DNA of 64,000 nt from positions 372,001-436,000 of the forward strand of contig CAUEEP010000930.1 of NCBI GenBank assembly GCA_958450365.1. Direction: 5' to 3'. Below the pieces are notes generated by a model that saw nothing but the letters and a program-made list of their open reading frames with translations, was not told the DNA's origin and did not search any database. This document shows, in pieces, positions 1 to 11,000 of the stretch; within the stretch, counting starts at the first letter, position 1; each line of letters begins with the position of its first letter. The position numbers were made by a program, and so were the translations under genes. This stretch comes from Mesorhabditis belari (lineage: Eukaryota; Nematoda; Chromadorea; Rhabditida; Rhabditidae).

Positions 1-125
1 AAGCGATAAACTACCACCAACCAGGGTCACGATCGAATCAAAGAACTGACTCTGGCCAAGAAATGGAGCAATTCAGAGGTCAAGCCGGGGGAATGCACAG
101 CGATTTTCACTATTAGGCGATCTTT
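1..125 (+). repeat. Upstream block of tandem unit 1
   Basis: This block recurs upstream of all five MSDQDK-type starts (also at about 30405-30560, 34490-34625, 42520-42685 and 46610-46745). It contains the shared string CACCAACCAGGGTCACGATC (the first base differs in this copy) and lies roughly 120-240 bp before each ATG. It may be promoter or 5' leader, or simply part of the duplicated unit. All frames carry stops in some copy, so I do not call it coding. The window starts inside it. Confidence 0.55.
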
Positions 126-245
126 AATAAATTTTTAAGTTCATTATTTTGAATTTGAGAAAACGATAGTCGATTCGATCGATTTGATTTTTCTTGTATT
201 GCTTTCCAGAGTTTTAATTCTGCTTTTAGTTGAAAATATTTCAAG

Positions 246-436
246 ATGAGCGATCAGGACAAGAATTTATCGGTAAATGACTATTTAAAGAAAAATTGAA
301 TTCATTTTAGGTTTTGCCTACGATTGAAGACTTGGCTTTGATGAGTGATGATGAGAGATTGAGACAGGAAACAATGTTGATGATTGAAGGAGTGATTTCG
401 AGAGGGAATTGGAAAGATTTGAAAGAGGAGATAATG
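246..436 (+). pseudogene. 5' end of tandem unit 1 (MSDQDK family), truncated
   Basis: Exon 1 is 246-272 (MSDQDKNLS) and exon 2 is 311-436, split by a 38-nt GT-AG intron. The second exon encodes an acidic, helix-prone 42-residue segment (begins VLPTIEDLALMSDD). A TTTTAG acceptor at 220-229, 16 nt before the ATG, suggests cis- or trans-splicing of the leader. In intact unit 2 a third exon (EIIDCQSKK...) follows; here the match stops just after the acceptor at about 477 and a tRNA-like sequence follows, so this copy is truncated. The family is not recognised. It is a decayed paralogue of the units at 30675 and 42795. Confidence 0.6.
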
Positions 437-514
437 GTGAGGGGAAAAGTGAATTCAAATAAAGACTGCTTCAGGAAAAGATAATAAAGTAAGAGATGCA
501 AAGAAAGATTTGTG

Positions 515-582
515 GAGAGCGATTGAACTTTCGATCTTTTGCTTTCCAGGCAATTGCACTAACCATTGAGCTATCCGGTATC
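515..582 (-). repeat. tRNA-like remnant
   Basis: On the minus strand the sequence has a good A-box (TAGCTCAATGG), a closed anticodon stem with loop CTGGAAA (GGA at positions 34-36) and a weak B-box (AGTTCAATC). Acceptor pairing is poor and there is no long variable arm as a true tRNA-Ser would need. It is best read as a tRNA-derived repeat or dead tRNA. It sits exactly where unit 1 loses similarity to its paralogues. The surrounding 600-1150 shows no gene I can support. Confidence 0.35.
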
Positions 583-1159
583 TAAAAGAAAGAGGAAATA
601 AAAAGACTTTAAGCCATGTCAAAAGCCAAGTCAAAAGCCAAATGAAAAGCGAAATCAAACGCCAAGCCTTTTTTCCTTGCCAGAGAAGAAAACAAGTGCC
701 AAATCAATCGTGTTTCTAGATCTTAAGTAAGAATCGTTAGTGATTATATTTCAAAGTCAACAAAAAAGGTACCGGTAACAATACGAAATGAAATGAGGAA
801 AAAGCTGTGCTCAAAATCGTGATCCTAGATCAGCTGGCAAGTTTACAATTACAGCAAAAAGTAGCTTTAATAAAAACCAAGCAAAAACATTGTAAAAGTA
901 AAGGCACAGCTCAACTTCTGAAGAAAATTTCTTTAAAAAGCCCATTTCCAAATTCTTCGAATCAACCCTTTTTCTCTTTCAGCTCTTACTCTTTCGTCTT
1001 TTGCTTTTTTTTCAGCATCAGCGTTTTCTTGTTGTTTTCTTAACTGTTCGTTGCGATCTTTCTTTTCTTTGCGATCCTGAAAGTGATTGGAAATGAACTT
1101 CTGCTAATGAGCTTCCTTTTTCAAAAGCTACCAGAATCTTGCCGCTAATAGAAAGCACA

Positions 1160-1760
1160 ATCTGCTACTTTTGGGCAAATTCTAAGGCAACAGGGAAATC
1201 GCTTTGTGCCGAGTATTCAAAATCTTGTGAAATTAAAAGACTCACGAATAATCGGCAGGTGTACTTTGTACTCAAAAAGTTTCTAAACACACTCCTTCTA
1301 GCTCAATGTCAAGAGAAAGTGAAGAATCAAGTGCACCAGAAAGGGAGCTTAAAAAGGGGGTCAAAGTACGAAAAAAAGGAACTAGTTGATTGAGGAAAGC
1401 TGAATCGGACAAAAGCAACTAAGTCAAGTGTGCGTAGAAAGGGTACGTTACACATTTACACAAGGTACATCCGAAGAATCAACTGATGCTGCAGAAAAAT
1501 GTTCAAATTTTTGTTTTTGACGAAATTTTCCCCAAATACCGTTGCATCACTCCAAATTTTTCTTCAGCAATCAAATTTTTATCGTTTTTATCGCTGAGCT
1601 GAGAAAAATAGCCGAGAAAAAATGTGTTGCAAGAAAATTTTCTGAAGAAAGTTGAATGAAAAATTGATTTGAAAAAGATCAACAATAGTTTAAATTAATA
1701 TTTTTTTGTTTGTAAATTTTATTTAAATATCGATTTCTTTGTTAAAAAGAATCATTTTCG
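1160..1760 (+). repeat. Duplicated non-coding block upstream of gene A
   Basis: About 600 bp here match 18855-19480 upstream of gene B in the same orientation, with small indels. Both copies contain the same short AT-rich reading frame on the minus strand, which is better explained by shared ancestry than coding. The pair shows that genes A and B were duplicated together with their upstream DNA. Confidence 0.7.
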
Positions 1761-2028
1761 AGCTTTTTTTCTTTTGTGAGTTTCTTTGTTGGTACTCAAA
1801 TTTCTTTCCAGCTTTATAACTCATTTTAGTTAGATCTTTTGAGAATGCTTCCCAGTTTTGACTGTACAATAAATTCTTGCTATTTAAATTTCTTGATTTC
1901 TGTTTAAGATCAATAAAACAAATTTCATTTTACTTTATAATTTGGCCTAAACGAATTTCTTATCGTTTTCCTAAATTCTCTTCAATTTCATAATCATTTT
2001 ACATGTCATTTTTTGGTTTAGAATAGAA

Positions 2029-5000
2029 ATGAATCTAGAAAACCCTTCGTCAACGCTCATCGGAGTGACGAGGGAACGAGTGAACGTTTTTCGAGATTGT
2101 AGACCGGTGAATGGTTTCAAGGTTTCAAATTTATTCAAACTTTTGAACTTTTTAAAGTTTAGGATAACACAATTTGATTCCGTTTAGATGACGAAAGAAG
2201 CGAGCATCTCTTTCGCTGTGAATAAAGCCTTTGATATCTTCCAGAGCGCTTTAAAAGTAATAATTCAGATTTTATTAAATATTATTGTTTTTAGGGAACA
2301 ACCAGTGATAATATTGAAGCTGCTGAAAAGTCTGGTCGAAATTCTTCAGAAAAAAAACTGAAAGAGCTTTTGAAAGAGGCGAATGTCGGTGAAGCGAGAG
2401 CACTTCTAGAGCCAAGAATTCAGGTTTAGAAGTGACAATAATATGCAACGATTTGCAATGAAATTTAGGCATTGTTGGATGAAAAGCAAAGAGAATTCGA
2501 AATTCTTCAAGAAGAGAAGGCTTTCTTGGAACGAGTTGAAGCTTTTGCGAGGAAGTGGAGAGCCGAGATACCGAAGGTAATGGAAAATAGAAACGCTCTT
2601 CAGATAAATCTCTCCTTAGATAAGCTGGGTAGGAGTACAGTAGCTGAGGATACAGTATGGTTACTGTAGAGTACCGTAGAGAACTGTAAGGATACTTTCA
2701 GATCCACGATTTGGACAAGGCACAGCTCTTGAAACGAAGCTCTTCCATCAGAAGTGAAGGTGTATTGAGCTCGATCTCCGATTCAACGATCAAGACCTTA
2801 GAGGTAAGGAGTTTATTCTAAATAACTCTAAGCAATAGCAGTTATGTGACAGTTAGCAATGACAGTTTTAGAGTGTTTTCTAGACATTTGCATTTCGTCA
2901 TTCGTCGATAGTGCACAACGGAAATTCACGTCTTAAACCCTTTAAAATCTACCTTTTCAAACGTTTGTTTCACTCTTGGATAGCATTTTACAAGCTCTAT
3001 TTAATGATTAAGCTCTATTGGTGAAAAAACGTTTGACTAAGAGAAAACAAAAAATGAAAATGAGTTTGTAAGTTTGCCTTATATATTTCAAATTGGAGAA
3101 TATCTAGGTGCAGTTTAGAATGCGCATTACTTGACATTCACTTGACAATTGCTTGAGTAAAAATCTTAAATGCAAGTTTAATCAAGTAATTGCCTAATTT
3201 GAAAAGAGCACTCTCTAGTTATGTACATTAACCACAAGAAAATAGATATGAAATAAACATTGGCTAAGTCGAAGTCCCTCTAAAGAATCTTTTTCTGTTA
3301 CAGGACATGTTGGACGGTCGAATCACAATGCTTCGAAGTGCCCATATTGAGAAATCGGTCTCAAAATTGAAAGCCGAGTTTAGTCAACAGCTACGAGAGG
3401 TAAGGTTTCTTCGGTTACAATTCGGAAAAACCAGTTTCAGACAAAATTCGACTCTCTACCAACTTTGGAGGATGGTCATGCAAAAGTCAAATTGATGATC
3501 GAAAAGTTGAGAGGAACTTTGGATACACAAGAGTTACCTGAAAAGGAATGGGGATTGATTGAAGAGAAATGCCAGATAGAGTTGATGGTTTGTAGTTAAA
3601 CTTGATTGGAAATTGCAATCAATCGAATATTGAATCAATCAAATTCAATCAATTATCAATCTACTTATTTAGAAGATTTACACCCAATCTCTTGATTTTA
3701 TCGAAAAAGATCTCGCGTTGAGGCGCGAAACGAAACGGATGAGAGAGATGAACACAAAAGTCGTTTTGGATGATGCTATTGAGGGCTTTGAAACAACTGT
3801 AAAGGTAAAAAGTAGCAAAATCTCATTGCTGCAGCTCACGCTTTGTTGGATCCAAAGATTAAGGTAAGAGAAAAAGTATTTCATTGCTTTGTTCATTCTG
3901 TGACTGAACTGGGTAACTGAAGGACTTGAAATGGCTTAGTTTGCCCAAGTTTACCTGTTAAATTCAGTTTTCGGTATTTTGACATCTGATTGATCTTTAA
4001 CTACTCACTTTATCATGGATTTTAGCATATTTTATTCTAGATTTGATGTGGTTTTTTGAAAAAGATTTAAGCTCAAATGAATGAATCTAAACTAAACTTA
4101 ATCAAGCCATTTATACTCTTTTCTCGTATTTTCTCGTATCTCGTAAAACATGCTGAGAAAATTGACAGCTATTCTGGTTGGTTGACGGGTAAAAATACAA
4201 TTTTCAAACAGCACCAACAGATAATAAAAACATTTTTACATTAGAAAATGATTCTGGAGAAGAAAAACGAGTTCGCTCAGCTGAAAAAAGGAGAAAGACG
4301 GGTTGAAAGCGGCTGAGAAGTTTGCCCAAGAATTTAGAACGAGAATTCACAAGGTAGGTTCAAAAATTGATACCAAAATACTTATACTAAGATAAAAATC
4401 ATTTTCAATCAACATTTACAAACCTTTCAAACAGATTTCAACTTTAAAAGAGGCTTTGCACTGGGAAAGGGACTCAATTATTGAGAAATACGGTAGCTTT
4501 ACAATTCCATCGACCATTGATTCAATGAAGGTAATTGGTCAATTTTTGATCAAGGATTTGTTATCATTTGCTTTAGGAAACGCTGAACACAAAAATTATC
4601 ACTCTTAAATCGCAATTCATTGAAACCCGACTCAATGAGCTGAACAAGGAGCTCCGAGTTTACTTGCTCACGGTTTGTCAGCTTGTTTAGCTCTAAACTT
4701 TTCAATTCTTTAAATATTTCAGACCAACTTTGGCAACGTTCCAGAAGAAGATCAGACCAAAGTTCACATTAAAAAAATGATTCAATCTTTCAAAAAAGAG
4801 TGCTTTGAAAATGCTATCGAAAGTGCAGAGTTTTGCATAATCGAAGGAAAGATTCAAACCACTTTAGAGGTTTGAAATGGTATCTAATTACCGTGATCTT
4901 GTCTTATTTTAATCCCTAACATGCGTGATTTTGTAAGGATTAGCGTCAGATATCAAAAGATATTGAAAGATTGGATAAAAACTAACAAGATTACGGTAGT

Positions 5001-8000
5001 TCTTGAAAGTAAAGCGAGCTTGTGGAATGTTGATTCATCTAACTAAACTGTTTCTTAAAATTTCTCCTTCACTATCTTTTTAGAAAACGGGTTTGATTTG
5101 CCGGAACATGCTCGTCTCAGAGAAAATCGCAAAAATCAAAAAAGCGGAGCTCGAACCTGAAGTGGCTGCCGAGATCCAGGTTTGAGACTAATTCTAGCGA
5201 ATCTTGGCTCACTTTAGAAAAGCGATTCCGCAAATCATTCCGATATTGCTTCTGATTCGGAAAATCATCTGAAGGAAGAACATGAAACTTGTAAAACGCA
5301 ATCAAATGGTTCTCTAAATATGCCGGATACGTTCAAAGAGGAAAAGGAAAAAGAAAGTGCTGAAACTTCTTTGGAACTAATGGAAAATCATCGACCACCG
5401 CCTTGTTGCAAACCTATTTCACAACCCTCGCAAGAAGTTAAATTGGCCAATGAAGGGAATATAGTGGATGATTCCGGAATGGAAAAGATAAGACCAAGAT
5501 TCGAAGCTGATCAAAAGGAAACAACCTATGCCAATGAGGATCTAGTAGATTCACGGAGGTTTATTAAATTCAGAGCTTTAACGGTACTTCTACATCTTTG
5601 CCCCGCCAACGAATTAATGTGCAAATTGGTCTTTGACTTCTTACTCTATCATGGAATTTCAGCATAATTTTCCTAGGTTTCAGATGGTTTTTGAATAAAT
5701 TTGAGCTAGAATGAATGAAGATAAATAAAGCCATTTATACTATTTTCCGAGTACCTGGAGAAATTTACATTTATCTTGACGGAAAAACGACGCAAAAGTA
5801 CCGCTTTAGAAGGTCATAGTTAGAACAAAACAAAAAGCAAAGCAAGTGACCAAATTATTCTCGTCATTTAGTGCTTCATTGCCAAACAACTTTCCACGCT
5901 CCGCCTCACCAGAATACGGTTTAATTTGCAGCTAATATTGTCATAAACATACTTCAGATGAAATCTCCGACACAGAGATCGACCGACATGTCTCGAAACC
6001 CCTAGAAGAGGAAGCTGTCCGCAAGTTGGACATCAAGCTCGGCGTTTTGAAAGCAATTCTAGAGGTTGAGCCAATTTTGTACAAACAAAAGTCATGTTTC
6101 AGCAAATCGATGACAAAAACGAAAAGCAGAGACATTTCGAAGTGACCTACCAGGAGTATGCTGCGTGGTGTGCGGCTCGAATCGACTCAAAAGTCATGAT
6201 GTACTTTTTGCACAAATTTCACACCGAGTGCGCCCTGTACATGCGGGAACACCATGGAATTGACGTCGATGTTCGGCAATACGAGGTTTGTGTTCATTGA
6301 GACCTCAATGATTGGATGTATTTTTAAAAAAACTCAAAAATGTTAAAATTTTGCTTAAATGAATATTGTCTATTACCGTATTGACTCGAATAGAAGACCG
6401 GTCTTCTATTTTTTCAATCACTCCCTAGACCCGTCTTCTATTCGAGGCCGGTCTTCTATTCAAGGCGGTCTTTTATTATTTGCATTCACGAAAATTTTCA
6501 GGAAAGTAACCAGCGTTTAAAAAAAAACTTTTTTGTAGAAATTTATTGCAACATTTAACAACAAAATTTATCAACAACAACCCTCAATAACAACATTAAC
6601 AACAATTAATAAGAACATAAAAAAGCAGTAATAACAACATTATTCTTCATTATCACTTGATTCAATCTCATCCTCTATTAAATCCGGATCTTGCTAAATT
6701 CCATCGAGTCCCTCTGCGCTAGAAATTGAATCGTTTTCACTCTCATATCCATTGTTTCTATCCTCGTCGGAGTCGATATCTTGACAAAGTTTTGCTAATC
6801 TTCCCTCCAATCTTGCAATACCCAGCTTCAATCGACCACTCTCAACAGCTTCCCCTTTGCGAAAACAAACTATCTGATCATCCTCGCTGCCATCCAAAGC
6901 ATTCGATATTCCACAATTTTTGAAAGACTTCTCAATTAAGCTGGTAGGTAGGCTTTCCCAAGCTGTCACAATCCACTCCAGAAATTGACCTATCTCTGGT
7001 GGTCGAGGATTTCCGCCTTTCGTAAAAGTCCTAGTTCCATTTGATAGCCAACCGGTGTAGAGAGCATCAAATTTGCTTTTGAATGACTGATTCCAACAGA
7101 CGTCTGAATGAATTTTGTACAGCCTCCAGGCACCACGGCGGTATCCAACTTTAAGTTTTTCAAAACATTCCTTGTCGATTGACTCAAATGGGCTCGGAAA
7201 GAGTCCCACGCCAAAAGACTTTTTGAGAAAACACCATGTGCAAACGTCCTTTTCAAATAGTCCTTCACAACCGAATCATCCATCCAATTTGTTCTCATCC
7301 AGGCCAGCGCGAGCTTTGCTCCAAACATTTTCTCAATATTTTTGTCGACTCGCTTGCGACGTAAAAGAACGTACGGCTCACATTTTGTTCCATCAGCTCG
7401 AGCGGTCAACATGATCGTCACCCTCAGTTTATCATGTCCCGTCGAAAGCACAGAGATTTCCTTGGCTCCCCTTGTTTCAATACATTTGCCTCCTGTTAAA
7501 TCAAGCCACACGGCCGTTTCATCTGCGGCGTACAAGTGAGCATAATTCCCAATTTCTCTCTGCTGAGCAACGAACATTATGAAATTGACAAGATTTTCCT
7601 CATAAAAGTTCGGAGGCTTTTGGCATCTCTTTGTTGGTCCCCTTGTTGTCATTTTTTGCCGTCTCAAAAAAATTCGCAAGCCATCCATTGCTTGCAGAGA
7701 AAGACTTTGTGAAATCTAGGTTCGATTCGCGAAAAAAATCCTTGGCTTTGTCCTGAACCATGCGTCGAGAAACTTTTAGCTTTTTCTCTCGTTTTACTTT
7801 GATCCATCGATAAGTGGCCTCCTCGACTGCGCGAAATTTAAGCATTCGTCCTCCTCCTTTTAGCCGCTTTGCTTCTTTCGATTCCTTTTGCAGCGACTCC
7901 TCTTTTGCCGTCCAGTCTCGAATCATCTTTGGAGTCACATTAAACTGTCGAGCAGCTGCCTCTTTCGAGTTTTGCTTTGAAAAACGAATGGCCTCGAGTT

Positions 8001-11000
8001 TAAAGGCGGCACTGTAGGCTTTCCGTTTTGTAGCACCTCCCATCACCTAAAAAAAAATGCTACTTTTTCGATATACCTTCGCCAACTCCACATTTCCGTT
8101 ATACCCCGCCAATTTTTAGATAAATTCTCCACTTTCGCGCAGAATAGAAAACAGGGTACCTCGAATATACGACCGGTCTTATATTCGAGATGGTCTTCTA
8201 TTTTTTTGATCATCCCCTAGATCCCGTCTTCTATTCGAGACGGTCTTTTAATCGAGGCCGGTCTTCTATTCGAGTAAATACGGTATATCTTTGACTGTTT
8301 TTGGATTCGTTGTGAAGCCATTACCGAAAACTAGCTTATTTCAACCGGGCCAGGCCAGGTCAGGCTTCTAACGGGCTTACAGACAGGCCTGTCAGGAGCT
8401 TTGAGTTGGGTCTGCAGCAAAGCGGGATCCAGTAGCCAGTCCAAGACCTGGGCCCGGGTTCACCATCACCAACTTGCGAGGACTTAGGACTTGCAAATTG
8501 TAACTTGCGAACTTGCGAACTTGGGACTTGCGAGTTGTGACTCGTGACTTGCAACTTACGACTTGCAATTTGCAACTTGCGACTTGATATAGACATTATA
8601 AAGTGCACCTATAGTACCGCAGTCAAGCAAATTTTACAAAAAAGGTAAAATTATGAGTTAAATAAAGTTTAAAGATATCTGTAGAAAATAACAATGTTTT
8701 TAAACTAAAACTTGAAAAACTTGAAGTGCTCAGGTTGACAATTTTAATTTCTAATTTTGACCTTTGGGACCGTAAAGACCGAATTTCACTACTGTAAATG
8801 AGATCTGAAACCACTGTCGTCCGTCAAAGATTACTGTCGGTGTAGTTTAGATTTTGCTTGATTTTTGAATTGAATTTGTTTCCATTTAGGAATCTGCATT
8901 GAAAGCTAGGCAAGAGGAACGCAAAAATCAATCCATTTTACCGCAAATGAGACAAGATCAGCGAATTGGAAAAGAAAAATCGAAAGCTGAAGATGTGATG
9001 GCTGAAATGGAACAATTGTGGCTGAGAATCGAAGAAGAATCGAGAAAAGGAAGAGAAGATTACGAGAAAAAGGTGATTGTTGATCGAAAAGAGAAAGCAA
9101 TGGAAAATCGATTCATAGCCAATCTCAAAGTTCAACTGCCTCCAGTGAACAAGCATTGTGCCAAGCTTCAGGAATCGAAAGTTTCAGACGATCAACCGAT
9201 GGGAAAAGAAAAATCGAAAGCTGAAGATGTGATGGCCGAAATGGAACAATTGAGGCTGAGAATCGATGAAGAAAGGAGAAAAGGAAGAGAAGAGAAGAGG
9301 CTTCAGGACACGAAAGTTTCAGACGATCAACCAATTATTTCTGCAAGTCCAGGTCAGTGTTTTTCAAACTTTAACTAGCTAGTTTTGTATTCTAAAGGAA
9401 AACACACTCAATCTGGCGCACTCAATTCTTTATTCTACATAGAGTCAGTCTTAGACTTTGTGCTCAAAACCCACCCCTTCTGGTGCACTGAATTCTTAAT
9501 TGTTCACAATCAATGTCGCAAGTTCAAAGAAGCATTGAGTGCACCAGATAGGGTGCGTTTACAAGCGTAAGTTACGGTAAGAGCAAGGGTCACTGTATTC
9601 CTATTTGTAATTACCACTTACGGTCACTCAATTCTGCAAGAAAATGCAGAATTGAGTGTACTAGAAAGGGTGTGTTTTCATTTTTCAACCCAAAGCACTC
9701 TTTTTCAGACTACAGCGCTGTCGAAAAACTGGTGAAAGATGAACTAAAAGTGTTCGAAATCGTGGCAAAGGTGAGGAAATTCTTCTCAAATCTAGAAAAA
9801 CCATTAAATTCAGGGAACATCGATCGATCAAAGCAGATTTAAAGCCTTTCTAAAGCGCGAAATGAATCAAACTTTGAAAAATCTCATTGTCAAGTACAAA
9901 AAACAACAACTTCCCGAAAGGGATCTTAGAAAATTCAAGGATTTATTGATCACAGATGGGCTGAGATTTGTGAGGGAAAATTTCCGGATCGAGTTGACCG
10001 CAAATGAAATTGAGGCGAGTTTAACTGCTGCAGACGGGTTCTTTGTGCTCGAATGGAAACACATCCATCCTGGCGCACTGACTTCTTCATTTTTCAAGTA
10101 TTAACGACTTGGAAGAGAGGTATTCAGTTCACCGGGCAGAGTGCGCTTCCATTTCACTCTACAGCACACTCCGCAGAGAACCTTTAGCACCATAGTCAAT
10201 CATTTGGTGACGAACTTTGTGATCTAATTTTTAGAACGCATACTTTCTGGCCCACTGAATCAGCTAAAAAGTTAACTTTAGAATCCAATCGAGAGAGTCA
10301 TTTCATTCACTGAAGAGGAGGGAAAGGTTTTGAAAGATCAAGCTGAAAGATCAAGAGGATGGATGAACGTGGGTTGAGAGGAGTTGAAAAAAGTTATAAA
10401 TCTGAATCTTATACACTAGTAATTTAACCGTTTCACCGTTAAACGCTTCCCATATTGTGTTCATTTTCAGAGGAAAGAGCTCGACTACCAGGTAGTTCAG
10501 CAGCAATTCGCACAGCAACAACGACAGGTTGGAAAGTTTGAAGCCTGTACATTGTCGATCTATTAGGTTGGTGGGAAAATAATCGAAATAAACAAGACTC
10601 AAACTTTGTCTTTAATTTTAAAAGTCCTATTGCGTCATTGGTACTAAATTTTTAGCTAATTGTGATTGATATATATTCTTCTCTTTTATGTATTTTTTTT
10701 TACTTTACAATCAGTCTTTATTTTGAATAAAAATTGAGTGTTTTAAGAGCATGGATAAGGAACAATTTCGGACACTTTTTTTCTACGAGTTCAAGCTTGG
10801 CCATACAGCGACAGAAGCGACTGGTAATATCAACAGGGCATTTGGCGAGAGAAGTGTTTCTTATGGTATGGTCGCTTTTTGGTTTCGGCGATTTCACTCG
10901 GGCGATGAGACGTTTCATGACAAAGAACGCCAAGGAAGGCCTCCCAGAGTTGACGATGCAGAATTGGAAAAACTGGTGGAAGGAGATTCGACCAAAACAT

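Noticed and set aside
1..125. Upstream block as the last coding exon of a preceding gene
   Set aside because: Frames differ among copies and the preceding units already end with stops 150 bp or more earlier; a shared duplicated leader or promoter fits better.
8906..9334. Minus-strand frames rich in Phe, Leu and Ser that look like membrane proteins
   Set aside because: They are the antisense of a Lys/Glu-rich coiled-coil exon, which always gives such frames.
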